Shown here: positions 1-8,699 of the stretch, in pieces
Numbering within the stretch: the first letter of the stretch is position 1
How the letters are laid out: each line of letters begins with the position of its first letter
DNA from: HK1 sp965221725
GTDB taxonomy: Bacteria; Pseudomonadota; Gammaproteobacteria; HK1
Direction of reading: 5' to 3'
DNA: 64,000 nt
Assembly: GCA_965221725.1 (NCBI GenBank)
Contig: OZ244909.1
Location: 1 to 64,000 of the forward strand
The notes under the pieces: generated by a model
Database searches by the model: none
What the model was told of the DNA's origin: nothing
The model's input: only the letters and a program-made list of their open reading frames with translations
Made by a program: the position numbers and the translations under genes

Positions 1-66
1 GGCGCTGCGGTGCAGAACCTGAACATCATGATCGGTGCGGAGGAGCTTCGCGGGCTCGTGCTCTGA
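1..66 (+). CDS. C-terminal end of an unidentified protein (partial)
   Basis: Frame 1 reads through from the window edge to a TGA at 64-66. The last residues are GAAVQNLNIMIGAEELRGLVL. Only 21 residues are present, so no family can be assigned. It runs toward the convergent purD gene, separated by about 230 bases that include a short tandem repeat. Whether the frame is truly coding cannot be judged from this fragment. Confidence 0.4.
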   Translation, partial: GAAVQNLNIMIGAEELRGLVL

Positions 67-88
67 CGCGCGAAGCGGTCGGGCCGGC

Positions 89-144
89 TCGGATTGCGGG
101 GGCCGGATTTCAGGGGCCGGATTGCGGGAGCCGGATTGCGGGAG
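89..144. repeat. Four tandem copies of a 14-bp unit
   Basis: The unit CCGGATTGCGGGAG is repeated four times head to tail. Copies three and four are identical, the first two carry a few substitutions. It lies in the 67-299 gap between two convergent genes, where I see no gene and no clear terminator. Confidence 0.8.
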
Positions 145-299
145 CCATTCCACGCGACGGATCCGACGAGGCATCGATTGGCGCCGGTCGGATTGGTGCG
201 GTGTCGCTCGAAATGAAGCGTGGAGCCGGGCGCGTCGCCCCCCGGATGTCTCCGGATGTCGGATGGCGCCCCGACGATTCCGAACCGCGCCGGTGCCGG

Positions 300-1700
300 T
301 CAGGATGAAGCGCGGGACGCCGGGCGGTCCCGTCCCTGATCACGAGCCAGCGCCCGATGTCCGATGTCGCGCCGATACCAGGCGCCGTCCCAGGCGATCA
401 TGCTGACCCGATCGAGGGTGCGGCGTCGCGCCTCGGCCACGTTCTCTCCGAGTCCGCATACGCACAGTACCCGTCCTCCGGCGGTGACGATGCGGTCGCC
501 GTCGCCGGTGGTGCCGGAGTGAAAGACCCTGGTGTGCGGCATGTCGGCATCGAGTCCGGCGATCGGGTGCCCCCGGTCGTAGCGGCCCGGATAGCCGGCG
601 GCGGCCATCACCACCCCGAGTGCGGCGCGGTCGTCCCACTGCGGATGCACCTTCGACAGGTGGCCGTCGAGTGCCGCCTCGACGAGATCGAGGAGGTCGG
701 AGCGCAGGCGGAGGAGGAGCGGCTGCGTTTCGGGGTCGCCCAGCCGGCAGTTGAACTCGATGACCCGGGGGGCGCCGTTTGCGCCGATCATCACCCCGGC
801 GTACAGAAACCCGGTGTAGGGCATCCCGGCGGCGGCCAGGCCCGCCACCGTCGGGCGGACGATCTCGCGCATGATGCGCGTGTGGACCGTCTTGTCCACC
901 ACCGGTGCCGGGGAGTACGCGCCCATGCCGCCGGTGTTCGGCCCCGTATCTCCTTCGCCCGCCGCCTTGTGATCCTGTGACGATGCCAGCGGCACCGCCT
1001 CCCCGCCGCCCACCACGCAGATGAAGCTCGCCTCCTCGCCGGCGAGGTGCTCCTCGATCACGATTCTGCGCCCCGCGTCCCCGAACGCCTGTCCCGAGAG
1101 CATGTTGGCCACCGCGGCCAGGGCCTCTGCCTCCGAGCGCGCGACGACCACGCCCTTGCCCGCCGCAAGCCCGTCCGCCTTGATGACGATCGGCGCGCCC
1201 TGCGTGCGTACGTGAGCGGCGGCCGCGGCCGGGTCGGTGAACTCGGCGTGGTGTGCGGTGGGGATGCCGTGACTGGCGAGGAACGCCTTGGTGAACGCCT
1301 TGGAGCCTTCCAGCCGCGCCGCCGCCGCGCTCGGGCCGAAGATGCGCAGACCTTGCGCCGCGAAGCGATCGGTGATTCCGGCCACCAGCGGCGCTTCCGG
1401 CCCCACCACGGTGAGGTCGACCGAGCGCCCGCGCGCAAGGGCGATCAGTCCTTCGATGTCCTCCGCCTGCACCGGAACATTCTCGATCCCGGGCTCGCGC
1501 GCGGTGCCCGCGTTGCCGGGCGCCACCAGCACCCGCGCCACCCGCGCGCTCTGCGCGAGCTTCCACGCAATCGCGTGCTCGCGTCCGCCGCCGCCGACCA
1601 CCAGCACGGTGAGCCGGCCGGCCGGTGAGCGCGAGGGTTGCGAACCGGTGGCGCGCGTCACGTTGCCGGCGCCCGCGACAAGGCGTGGCCCGCGCACCAT
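300..1700 (-). CDS. purD: Phosphoribosylamine-glycine ligase (GARS)
   Basis: PurD joins phosphoribosylamine and glycine with ATP, the second step of de novo purine synthesis. The N-domain begins VLVVGGGGREHAIAWKL, followed by the ATP-grasp region with IKADGLAAGKGVVVA and the metal/ATP site VIEFNCRLGDPETQPLLLR. The ATG at 1700 adds about 35 residues before the usual start; a GTG directly at VLVVGG would give the normal family length, so the real start may be internal. The C-terminus ends shortly after the expected WDGAWYRRDIGHRALAR. It lies downstream of purH on the same strand with a 137-base gap, the classic gammaproteobacterial purHD order, and probably shares its transcript. Confidence 0.96.
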   Translation of the reverse strand: MVRGPRLVAGAGNVTRATGSQPSRSPAGRLTVLVVGGGGREHAIAWKLAQSARVARVLVAPGNAGTAREPGIENVPVQAEDIEGLIALARGRSVDLTVVGPEAPLVAGITDRFAAQGLRIFGPSAAAARLEGSKAFTKAFLASHGIPTAHHAEFTDPAAAAAHVRTQGAPIVIKADGLAAGKGVVVARSEAEALAAVANMLSGQAFGDAGRRIVIEEHLAGEEASFICVVGGGEAVPLASSQDHKAAGEGDTGPNTGGMGAYSPAPVVDKTVHTRIMREIVRPTVAGLAAAGMPYTGFLYAGVMIGANGAPRVIEFNCRLGDPETQPLLLRLRSDLLDLVEAALDGHLSKVHPQWDDRAALGVVMAAAGYPGRYDRGHPIAGLDADMPHTRVFHSGTTGDGDRIVTAGGRVLCVCGLGENVAEARRRTLDRVSMIAWDGAWYRRDIGHRALARDQGRDRPASRASS

Positions 1701-1837
1701 CGGGATGGCATCGGCGCCGGATTGCGCCGGGTCGGAACGCCGCGAATCGCGTTGATGCCGGCGGCGGACGCGGGCCGAGCCGGGCTCTTCCGAAACGCGG
1801 CGCGGGATACGGAAATCACGTTATCCGCCGCCGGGAT

Positions 1838-3448
1838 TCAGTGCCGGAAGTGCCGCATGCGGGTGAACACCATGGCCAGGCCGTGCTCGTCGGCGGCGGC
1901 AACGACTTCGGCGTCGCGCACCGAGCCGCCCGGCTCGATCACCGCGCTCACCCCGGCTTCGGCCGCGGCGTCGATGCCGTCGCGGAACGGGAAGAACGCA
2001 TCCGACGCAAGCACCGAGCCGCGAACCTCCAGGCCCTCGTCCCGCGCCTTGATGCCCGCGATCTTCGCGGAATACACCCGGCTCATCTGGCCGGCCCCGA
2101 TGCCGATGGTCATGCCGTCCCGACAGTAGACGATGGCGTTCGACTTCACGAACTTCACCACCTTCCACGCGAAGAGCAGGTCGCGCATCTCCGCCGCAGT
2201 GGGGGCACGCCGGGTCACGACCTCCAGGTTCTCCGCCGCCACCGCGCCGGTATCGCGATCCTGCACCAGCAGCCCGCCGGTCACCCGCCTGAAATCGAAC
2301 GCCGTGCGCGGTGCGGCGGGAAGCGCGCCGCACTCCAGCACCCGCACATTCTCCTTCGTCGCGAACGGCGCCAGCGCCGCCGCGTCGACCCGCGGGGCGA
2401 CAACCACCTCGACGAACTGCCGCTCGACGATGGCCGCGGCGGTTTCCGCGTCGAGCGGGCGGTTGAAGGCGATGATGCCGCCGAACGCGGAGGTCGGATC
2501 GGTGCGGAACGCGCGGTGGTAGGCGTCGCGGATGCACGTTCCGACCGCCACGCCGCACGGGTTCGCGTGCTTGACGATCACGCAGGCCGGCGCCTCGAAC
2601 GCCTTGGCGCATTCCAGGGCGGCGTCGGTGTCGGCCACATTGTTGAACGAGAGCGCCTTGCCCTGAAGCTGCCGCGCCGTCGCCACGCTCGCCTCCGGGC
2701 CCGGGCGCTCGACGTAGAACGCCGCGCGCTGGTGCGGGTTCTCGCCGTAGCGCATCGCCTGCGCCTTCTCGTACCGGAGGTTCAGGGTGCGGGGGAACGC
2801 GGCGGGGGGCGTGCCGGCGCCGTCCCGTGCGTCCGGCCCGGGGGTTTCACCGGTTCGCGATCGATGAAATTTTCGGGCCAGGTAGCTTGCAATCGCCCCG
2901 TCGTAGCGCGCGGTGTGCTCGAAGGCCCGGGTCGCGAGCCGGAACCGGGTGGCGGCGCTCACCGCCCCGGCCGTGCGCAGCTCTTCCAGCACCGCGGGGT
3001 AGTCGCCGATGTCGACGATGACGGTGACCCAGGCGTGGTTCTTCGCCGCCGCGCGCAGCATCGCCGGTCCGCCGATGTCGATGTTCTCGACGGCGGTCGC
3101 GAGGTCGCAGCCCGGCCGCGCCACCGTTTGCTCGAACGGATAGAGGTTGACGACCAGCAGGTCGATGCCCGCGATGCCGTGCTCGCGCATCGCGTCCGCG
3201 TCGGTGTCCCGTCGCGCGAGAAGGCCGCCGTGAATCCTTGGATGGAGGGTCTTCACCCGGCCGTCCATCATCTCGGGGAACCCGGTCCAGGAAGAGACAT
3301 CGGTGACGGGCACGCCCGCGTCCCGGAGGCGCGCCGCGGTGCCGCCGGTGGAGAGGATCTCGATCCCCGACTCGTGCAGCCCGCGCGCGAAGTCGACGAT
3401 GCCGGTCTTGTCGGAGACGCTCACGAGGGCGCGCTTGACCGTGCTCAT
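1838..3448 (-). CDS. purH: Bifunctional AICAR transformylase / IMP cyclohydrolase
   Basis: PurH catalyses the last two purine steps; its transformylase uses 10-formyl-THF, tying it to the one-carbon genes further along the window. The N-terminal IMP cyclohydrolase (MGS-like) domain shows ALVSVSDKTGIVDFARGL, ILSTGGTAARL and GRVKTLHPRIHGGLL. The C-terminal transformylase contains AMRYGENPHQRAAFY, KHANPCGVAVG and SDAFFPFRDGID. Between the domains, after YDGAIASYLARK, about 20 extra residues are rich in G, P, R and D. The DNA there resembles the genome's intergenic repeats. Length 536 aa is slightly over the usual 510-530. Start ATG has a weak AGAAG upstream. Confidence 0.97.
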   Translation of the reverse strand: MSTVKRALVSVSDKTGIVDFARGLHESGIEILSTGGTAARLRDAGVPVTDVSSWTGFPEMMDGRVKTLHPRIHGGLLARRDTDADAMREHGIAGIDLLVVNLYPFEQTVARPGCDLATAVENIDIGGPAMLRAAAKNHAWVTVIVDIGDYPAVLEELRTAGAVSAATRFRLATRAFEHTARYDGAIASYLARKFHRSRTGETPGPDARDGAGTPPAAFPRTLNLRYEKAQAMRYGENPHQRAAFYVERPGPEASVATARQLQGKALSFNNVADTDAALECAKAFEAPACVIVKHANPCGVAVGTCIRDAYHRAFRTDPTSAFGGIIAFNRPLDAETAAAIVERQFVEVVVAPRVDAAALAPFATKENVRVLECGALPAAPRTAFDFRRVTGGLLVQDRDTGAVAAENLEVVTRRAPTAAEMRDLLFAWKVVKFVKSNAIVYCRDGMTIGIGAGQMSRVYSAKIAGIKARDEGLEVRGSVLASDAFFPFRDGIDAAAEAGVSAVIEPGGSVRDAEVVAAADEHGLAMVFTRMRHFRH

Positions 3449-3480
3449 TCAGCTTCTCTCCGGCCCGGATCTCTCATCGG

Positions 3481-3530
3481 ATCACGGCTGCGGACGCGAA
3501 TCCGACTGCATTGGCTGCGCTGAACGCGGC
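3481..3530 (+). repeat. Dispersed intergenic repeat, copy related to 43752-43800
   Basis: The stretch starting TCACGGCTGCGGAC matches the reverse complement of 43752-43800 over about 49 bases with a handful of transitions. It lies in the purH-fis gap. It appears to be one arm of a repeat element that occurs several times between genes in this window. Confidence 0.6.
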
Positions 3531-3607
3531 CCAGGCGTTCGACGCCGCTGCTTCATACCTTGCGGGCTCGCTTGCGTGCCCGAGGCGCGCCGCGCCGGCC
3601 TCGAGCG

Positions 3608-3925
3608 TCATATGAGGTTGTGGCGCTTGAGCTTCTTGCGCAGCGTCGCGCGGTTGATGCCGAGCATGGCCGCGGCCCGGCTCTGGTTCCCGTGTGTGTG
3701 TGCGAGCACCGTCTGGAGGAGGGGCACCTCGACCTCCGTCATGACGAGCGAGAGAAGCTCCGACACGTCGTGTCCATCGAGCTGCCGAAGGTAGCCCTCC
3801 GCCGCGGCCCTGACGCACTCGCCGAGGGGTTCCGACCGGCGGTCGGGCGGGGTTTCCAGGGGCAGCGCGGGTGAAGAGCCGCGGGCGGGGGAGCCGGAGG
3901 GCCGCGTCCGGCTCGGCGCACTCAC
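3608..3925 (-). CDS. fis: Fis-family nucleoid/DNA-binding protein
   Basis: Fis bends DNA and acts as a nucleoid protein and growth-phase regulator. The C-terminal 45 residues are a clear Fis helix-turn-helix: VLAHTHGNQSRAAAMLGINRATLRKKLKRH. The N-terminal third is longer and richer in proline than in E. coli Fis (105 versus 98 residues). The start is GTG at 3925, overlapping the dusB stop (GTGA), so translation is coupled. The dusB-fis pair is the enteric arrangement and supports a gammaproteobacterial origin. The HTH is of the same type as those that end the two PpsR proteins at the other end of this window. Confidence 0.95.
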   Translation of the reverse strand: MSAPSRTRPSGSPARGSSPALPLETPPDRRSEPLGECVRAAAEGYLRQLDGHDVSELLSLVMTEVEVPLLQTVLAHTHGNQSRAAAMLGINRATLRKKLKRHNLI

Positions 3926-4914
3926 GCCCCGGGCCTCGCGGGTGATTCATCGATCAGACGATGGAAGAAATCCCGCGTGAGGTCGAGCTGCCGCTGCGCG
4001 CACTCGACGCGGTTGACGCGGCGCCAGAACCGCTCGCCGTGCGGATACGCCCGGCAGTACCACGAAAGGTGCTTGCGGGCGACCCGGACTCCGGCCGTCT
4101 CGCCGTAGAACACATGGAGTGCGCGCAGGTGCGCGAGGAGCACTTCGCCCCGTTCCTGCATGCACGGCGGCGCAACCTCCGTCCCCGAGCGGAGATAGGC
4201 GGCGACCGCGCCGGGCAGCCAGGGGTTGCCCTGGGCGGCGCGGCCGATCATCACCGCGTCGGCGCCGGTGAAGGAGAGCACGCGCCGCGCCTGCTCCGAG
4301 CTCGTGATGTCGCCGTTGGCGATGACCGGGATCGAGACCGCGCGCTTCACGGAGCGGATCGAGTCGTACTCCGCGCGGCCTGCGAATGCGCACTTGCGGG
4401 TGCGCCCGTGCACCGTGACGGCGGCGACGCCAGCCGACTCCGCCAGGCGCGCAATCCGCACCGCGTTGCGGCGGTCGGGGGAGGGGCCGGTGCGGATCTT
4501 CAGGGTGACCGGCACGTCGACCGCGGCGACGACGCGGTCGAGGATGCGGCCGACGAGCGCCTCGTCGGCCAGCAGCGCCGAACCCGCGGCCACGTTGCAC
4601 ACCTTCTTCGCGGGACAGCCCATGTTGATGTCGATGATGTCGGCGCCGTGCGCGACGTTGAACCGCGCTGCATCGGCGAGCTGAGCGGGGTCGGCGCCGG
4701 CGATCTGCACCGACCGGGGCGCGGGCTCGCCGGCATGGTCGATGCGTCGCAGGGTCTTGCGGGTGGTGCGCAGCCTCGGGTCGCTGGTCACCATCTCCGA
4801 GACCGTCAGCCCGGCCCCGAGCCGGCGGCAGAGTTGGCGGAACGGTCGATCGGTGACCCCGGCCATGGGCGCCAGCACGACTCGATTCGGCACGGTGAAC
4901 GAGCCTGTCCGCAT
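3922..4914 (-). CDS. dusB: tRNA-dihydrouridine synthase B
   Basis: DusB is an FMN enzyme that reduces uridine to dihydrouridine in the D-loop of tRNAs. The family start MRTGSFTVPNRVVLAPMAGVTDRPFR is present at ATG 4914; a TTG 36 bases upstream would extend it, but the ATG has AGGA upstream and matches the family. The catalytic cysteine lies in NMGCPAKKVCNVAAGSALL, FMN-phosphate contacts in IPVIANGDI and DAVMIGRAAQGNPWL. 330 aa is the normal length. It is followed by fis with a 4-base overlap, forming the dusB-fis operon. Upstream is prmA, separated by about 80 bases. Confidence 0.95.
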   Translation of the reverse strand: MRTGSFTVPNRVVLAPMAGVTDRPFRQLCRRLGAGLTVSEMVTSDPRLRTTRKTLRRIDHAGEPAPRSVQIAGADPAQLADAARFNVAHGADIIDINMGCPAKKVCNVAAGSALLADEALVGRILDRVVAAVDVPVTLKIRTGPSPDRRNAVRIARLAESAGVAAVTVHGRTRKCAFAGRAEYDSIRSVKRAVSIPVIANGDITSSEQARRVLSFTGADAVMIGRAAQGNPWLPGAVAAYLRSGTEVAPPCMQERGEVLLAHLRALHVFYGETAGVRVARKHLSWYCRAYPHGERFWRRVNRVECAQRQLDLTRDFFHRLIDESPARPGA

Positions 4915-4996
4915 TGCAATCGTCCTGACAGGGGCGCTGACGGTCTGCAATCAACTGCGAGATGGGTGAAGAGGAGACTACCCTCTGCCGTCGAAT

Positions 4997-6058
4997 CTAT
5001 ACGCAATCACGCTGATGTGGCAAATCGGCGTGACGGCGCCTGACCATGCCCGACGATGTGGGCTCTTCGCGCCGCCTGCCGTCGAGGCGCACCCATGTTT
5101 CGCTCCTTCCGCCGGCGTGCAGGTCGAACGCGCCGCCAAAGGCGCCGGCGACCTCGTCCGCCTGCGCTTCGAGGATGCCCGACAGCGCAAGCTCCCCGCC
5201 CGGGACCGTCAGATCCGCGAGCACCGGCGCGAGCGCCATCAGCGGATCGGCGAGGATGTTGGCGACCACGAGAGGGGCCGGTGAGACCGAGGTGCTCGTC
5301 GCCGTCTCCGCCGCCACCACGCTCACGCGATCCGACACGCCGTTGGCTCGCGCATTCTCCGCCGTGGCCTGCAACGCCTGCGGGTCGATGTCGATCGCGG
5401 TCACCCGGCGCGCACCCATCACCGCCGCCGCCACCGCGAGGATGCCCGATCCGCAGCCGTAGTCGATGACGTCGAGCCCTCCGGGCCGCCGGCCGGGCGC
5501 GTTCGAGGCCGTTGATGCCGTCGATGCCGGATCCGCCCGCGCCACCGGCGAACGCCCGGGCAGGTCCGCATCCGCCGCCGCGAAGTGGCCGAATTTGCGG
5601 GCCAGCCATTCGAGACACAGCCGCGTGGAGGGGTGGCGGCCGGAGCCGAAGGCGAGCCCCGGCTCCAGGCGCACCACGATGCGGCCCGGCGGCGGAGTCA
5701 CCCGGTGCGGCCCGATCCAGAGCGCGCCGACCTCGATCGGCACGATGTCCTCAAGGGAGGCGGCGAGCCAGTCCCGGTCGCTGATTCGCCGTACTTGCAC
5801 GGCGGTTGCCGCCGCGGCGTCCGGCAGCGCCAAGCGGGCGGCCTCCGCGCCGGCGGCGTACTCGTACAGGGCGCGCACCCGCACGCGGGGCCACAGCGGC
5901 GTCGCTCCGGGCTTCGGTTCGAGCTGCGGATCGTCGCCGGCGTCCCCCAGGGTCACCGACACCGCGCCGGCGGCCTCCAGGTGCTCGCACACCGCGTCGA
6001 GCCCGGCGCGCCCGCATTCGAGCCCGAGCTCGAACCAGGTCCGGCTCTCGGGGTTCAG
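4997..6058 (-). CDS. prmA: Ribosomal protein L11 methyltransferase
   Basis: PrmA trimethylates ribosomal protein L11 with S-adenosylmethionine. The N-terminal substrate domain begins near WFELGLECGRAGLDAVCEHLEAAGAVSVTL. The Rossmann methyltransferase core has LEPGLAFGSGRHPSTRLCLEWL, motif I VIDYGCGSGILAVAAA and VVANILADPL. There is no ATG or GTG at the expected N-terminus; a CTG at 6058 overlaps the accC stop (CTGA) like a coupled start, and I chose it. About 30 low-complexity residues (GRSPVARADPASTASTASNA and neighbours) are inserted before motif I, making the protein about 353 aa against roughly 295 in E. coli. Confidence 0.88.
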   Translation of the reverse strand: MNPESRTWFELGLECGRAGLDAVCEHLEAAGAVSVTLGDAGDDPQLEPKPGATPLWPRVRVRALYEYAAGAEAARLALPDAAAATAVQVRRISDRDWLAASLEDIVPIEVGALWIGPHRVTPPPGRIVVRLEPGLAFGSGRHPSTRLCLEWLARKFGHFAAADADLPGRSPVARADPASTASTASNAPGRRPGGLDVIDYGCGSGILAVAAAVMGARRVTAIDIDPQALQATAENARANGVSDRVSVVAAETATSTSVSPAPLVVANILADPLMALAPVLADLTVPGGELALSGILEAQADEVAGAFGGAFDLHAGGRSETWVRLDGRRREEPTSSGMVRRRHADLPHQRDCV

Positions 6059-7401
6059 GGCTCGATGCCCAGCTTGCGCTCCAGGTAGCCGATGCCGGTG
6101 CCGCCGGCGAGGAACGCGGCGTCGCGGCAGAGCTCCCGATGCAGTGGGATGTTGGTGTCGATGCCCTCGATGACGATTTCCTCCAGCGCGGTGACGATTC
6201 GCGCGATGGCGAACTCGCGGGTCTCGCCATGGGCGACGAGCTTGCCGATCATCGAATCGTAGTGGGGCGGCACCTCGTAGCCGGTGTAGATGTGGCTGTC
6301 GATCCGGATGCCGGGCCCCCCGGGGGCATGGAACAGCGAGATCGTTCCGGGCGACGGGCGGAAGGTGGTGGCGTTCTCGGCGTTGATGCGGCACTCGACG
6401 GCATGTCCGCGGATGCGGATGTCGTCCTGCGCGAACGGGAGTTCCTCGCCGGCCGCGATCCGGAGCTGGGCCTTCACGATGTCGATGCCGGTGATCAGCT
6501 CGGTCACCGGGTGCTCCACCTGGATCCGGGTGTTCATCTCGATGAAATGGAACCGGCCGTCCTCGTACAGGAACTCGAAGGTGCCCGCGCCGCGGTAGTC
6601 GATTTCGCGGCACGCTGCGACGCATCGTGCGCCCATCGCGTCGCGCACCTCGGCGCTGATGCCGGGCGCAGGCGCCTCCTCGATGACCTTCTGATGGCGG
6701 CGCTGCATCGAGCAGTCGCGTTCGCCGAGGTGCACCACGTTGCCATGCGTGTCGGCGAGAACCTGGAATTCGACGTGTCGCGGGTTGTCGAGGTATTTCT
6801 CGAGGTAGACGGCGTCGTTGCCGAACGCGGCTCCGGCCTCGGCGCGGGTGAGGGTTACCGCATTGAGCAGCGCCGCCTCCGAGTGGACCACGCGCATTCC
6901 GCGCCCCCCGCCGCCGCCGGCCGCCTTCACGATCACCGGATAGCCGATGTCGCGGGCGATGCCGAGCGTCTCCTGCGGATCGTCGCCGATGGGGCCGTCC
7001 GAGCCGGGCACGCACGGAATGCCGGCCTCGCGCATCGCGGCGATGGCCGAGAGCTTGTCTCCCATCAGCCGGATCGTTTCCGGCCTGGGGCCGATGAAGA
7101 TGAAACCGCTTCGCTCCACGCGCTCGGCGAAGTCCGCGTTCTCCGAGAGAAAGCCGTATCCGGGGTGCACCGCGACGGCATCGGTCACCTCCGCCGCGCT
7201 CACCACCGCGGGAATGTTGAGGTAGCTCTCGGCCGAGGAGGCAGGGCCGATGCACACGGACTCGTCGGCGAGCCGCACATGCTTCAGATCCCGGTCGGCC
7301 AGGGAGTGCACCGCGACGGTGCGGATCCCCAGCTCGCGACAGGCCCGCAGGATGCGGAGCGCGATCTCGCCGCGATTGGCGATGATGACCTTGGTCAGCA
7401 T
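6055..7401 (-). CDS. accC: Acetyl-CoA carboxylase, biotin carboxylase subunit
   Basis: AccC carboxylates the biotin carried by AccB using ATP and bicarbonate, the first half of malonyl-CoA formation. The start is the ATG giving MLTKVIIANRGEIALRILRA. The ATP-grasp glycine loop KAAGGGGGRGMRVV, the metal site FEFLYEDGRFHFIEMNTRIQ and QVEHPVTELITGID are all present. 448 aa equals the family norm. It lies 184 bases downstream of accB and overlaps prmA by 3 bases. The accB-accC gap holds a sequence resembling the dispersed intergenic repeats (GAAAAATTCACCAACCCGCG on the coding strand). Confidence 0.97.
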   Translation of the reverse strand: MLTKVIIANRGEIALRILRACRELGIRTVAVHSLADRDLKHVRLADESVCIGPASSAESYLNIPAVVSAAEVTDAVAVHPGYGFLSENADFAERVERSGFIFIGPRPETIRLMGDKLSAIAAMREAGIPCVPGSDGPIGDDPQETLGIARDIGYPVIVKAAGGGGGRGMRVVHSEAALLNAVTLTRAEAGAAFGNDAVYLEKYLDNPRHVEFQVLADTHGNVVHLGERDCSMQRRHQKVIEEAPAPGISAEVRDAMGARCVAACREIDYRGAGTFEFLYEDGRFHFIEMNTRIQVEHPVTELITGIDIVKAQLRIAAGEELPFAQDDIRIRGHAVECRINAENATTFRPSPGTISLFHAPGGPGIRIDSHIYTGYEVPPHYDSMIGKLVAHGETREFAIARIVTALEEIVIEGIDTNIPLHRELCRDAAFLAGGTGIGYLERKLGIEP

Positions 7402-7585
7402 GGGTTCCCGGCCTGGGCTCGGGGATGGCACCGGCGACCGTCCCGCCGCCGGAGATCTCGAAGCGGCATGGCCGGCGATCCTGAGCGGACCGGGTTCGAC
7501 GCAGCCCGTCGGGCCGTCCTGCGGAGCGCGCGGCTGGTCCGGAGCCGATCCGCGCTCGCCGCCGCGGGTTGGTGAATTTTTCGCA

Positions 7586-8065
7586 CTACGCGTCGGTGTC
7601 GATGACGAACAGCGGTTCGCCGTACTCCACCGGGTGTCCGTTCTCGGCGATGATCGCCCGCACCTCGCCTGCGACCTCGGACTCGATCTGGTTGAGGATC
7701 TTCATCGCTTCGATGATGCACAGGGTATCGCCCGGCGCGACCCGCTGTCCGGTGGAGACGAAGGGCTTGGAACCCGGGGAGGAGGCCTGGTAGAACGTGC
7801 CCACCATCGGCGAGGTCACCACATGTCCGGGCGGGAGCTGGCTGTCCGCCCCGGCCTCGGGTGGTGCCGGGTCTCCGGCCACGGCGGGCGCGGGAGCGGG
7901 CAGCACCCCGCCGGCCGGGGCCGCGTGGTAGTGGTGTACCGGCGCGGCGGCGGGGGCGCGGTGCCGGCTGACCCGCACCGACCCCTCGCCCTCGTGGATC
8001 TCGATCTCGTCGACGCTGGAGCCCTCCAGCAGGTCGATCAGCTTCCGGACCTTGCGAATGTCCAC
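7586..8065 (-). CDS. accB: Acetyl-CoA carboxylase biotin carboxyl carrier protein
   Basis: AccB carries the biotin that shuttles CO2 between AccC and the carboxyltransferase. The N-terminal helix DIRKVRKLIDLLEGSSVDEIEI is followed by an Ala/Pro-rich linker (about residues 37-80) and the biotinyl domain, with the biotin-accepting Lys122 in IIEAMKILNQIESE. The start is GTG at 8065, since the family starts with (M)DIRKVKKLIELL. 159 aa is standard. It sits 11 bases downstream of aroQ and upstream of accC. Confidence 0.95.
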   Translation of the reverse strand: MDIRKVRKLIDLLEGSSVDEIEIHEGEGSVRVSRHRAPAAAPVHHYHAAPAGGVLPAPAPAVAGDPAPPEAGADSQLPPGHVVTSPMVGTFYQASSPGSKPFVSTGQRVAPGDTLCIIEAMKILNQIESEVAGEVRAIIAENGHPVEYGEPLFVIDTDA

Positions 8066-8076
8066 GCCTCGTCTCC

Positions 8077-8523
8077 TCACCCACCGCCGCCGAGGCGGGA
8101 CAGCGCGGCCTGGTACGCCAGTCGGTAGCCGGCCGGGCCGAGCCCGATGATCACTCCGGCCGCGACATCGGACAGGTACGAGTGGCGGCGGAACGACTCG
8201 CGCCGGTGGATATTGGAAATGTGGATCTCGATGAACGGGAGGCCGGTCCCGAGGAATGCGTCGCGAATGGCCACACTGGTGTGCGTGAATGCGCCAGGGT
8301 TGATGATGACGCAGTCGACCCCCTCCCTTGCGGCCCGGTGGATGTGATCGATCAGCGCGTGCTCGGCGTTGCTCTGGAAGCACTCGAGCCGGTGCCCGTC
8401 GCTTCCGGCAAGGGTCGTGAGGTCGGACTCGATGTCGGCGAGCGTGGTATGACCATAGACTTCCGGTTCGCGGGTGCCGAGAAGGTTCAGGTTTGCGCCG
8501 TTCAACAGGAGCAGGCGGGCCAT
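8077..8523 (-). CDS. aroQ: 3-dehydroquinate dehydratase, type II
   Basis: AroQ dehydrates 3-dehydroquinate to 3-dehydroshikimate. Family hallmarks are NGANLNLLGTREPEVYG (catalytic Tyr in the flexible loop), CVIINPGAFTHTSVAIRDA, and FIEIHISNIHRRESFRRHSYLS with the catalytic His. I chose ATG 8523, which gives MARLLLLNGANLN; an in-frame start 12 bases upstream would add four residues. The aroQ-accB-accC order is conserved in gammaproteobacteria. About 148 aa. Confidence 0.96.
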   Translation of the reverse strand: MARLLLLNGANLNLLGTREPEVYGHTTLADIESDLTTLAGSDGHRLECFQSNAEHALIDHIHRAAREGVDCVIINPGAFTHTSVAIRDAFLGTGLPFIEIHISNIHRRESFRRHSYLSDVAAGVIIGLGPAGYRLAYQAALSRLGGGG

Positions 8524-8699
8524 TGCAGTATGCATCCCCGGTACGGGCTCGACGAGTCGCAGTGTGCCGGATTGTGCATATTCGATGCAAATCGGCGAAT
8601 ATCATGAAATTTGGGCGCATGAAACTCGGGTGAAGATACCCCCTTGCATGTTTCTGCGCCTGGCTCTCGAACGACTCTCGTTGTCGCCCTCCGACTGCC

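Noticed and set aside
4997..7255. A continuous 752-codon frame suggesting a fused upstream domain on PrmA
   Set aside because: The upstream part is the out-of-frame shadow of accC, which is intact in its own frame.
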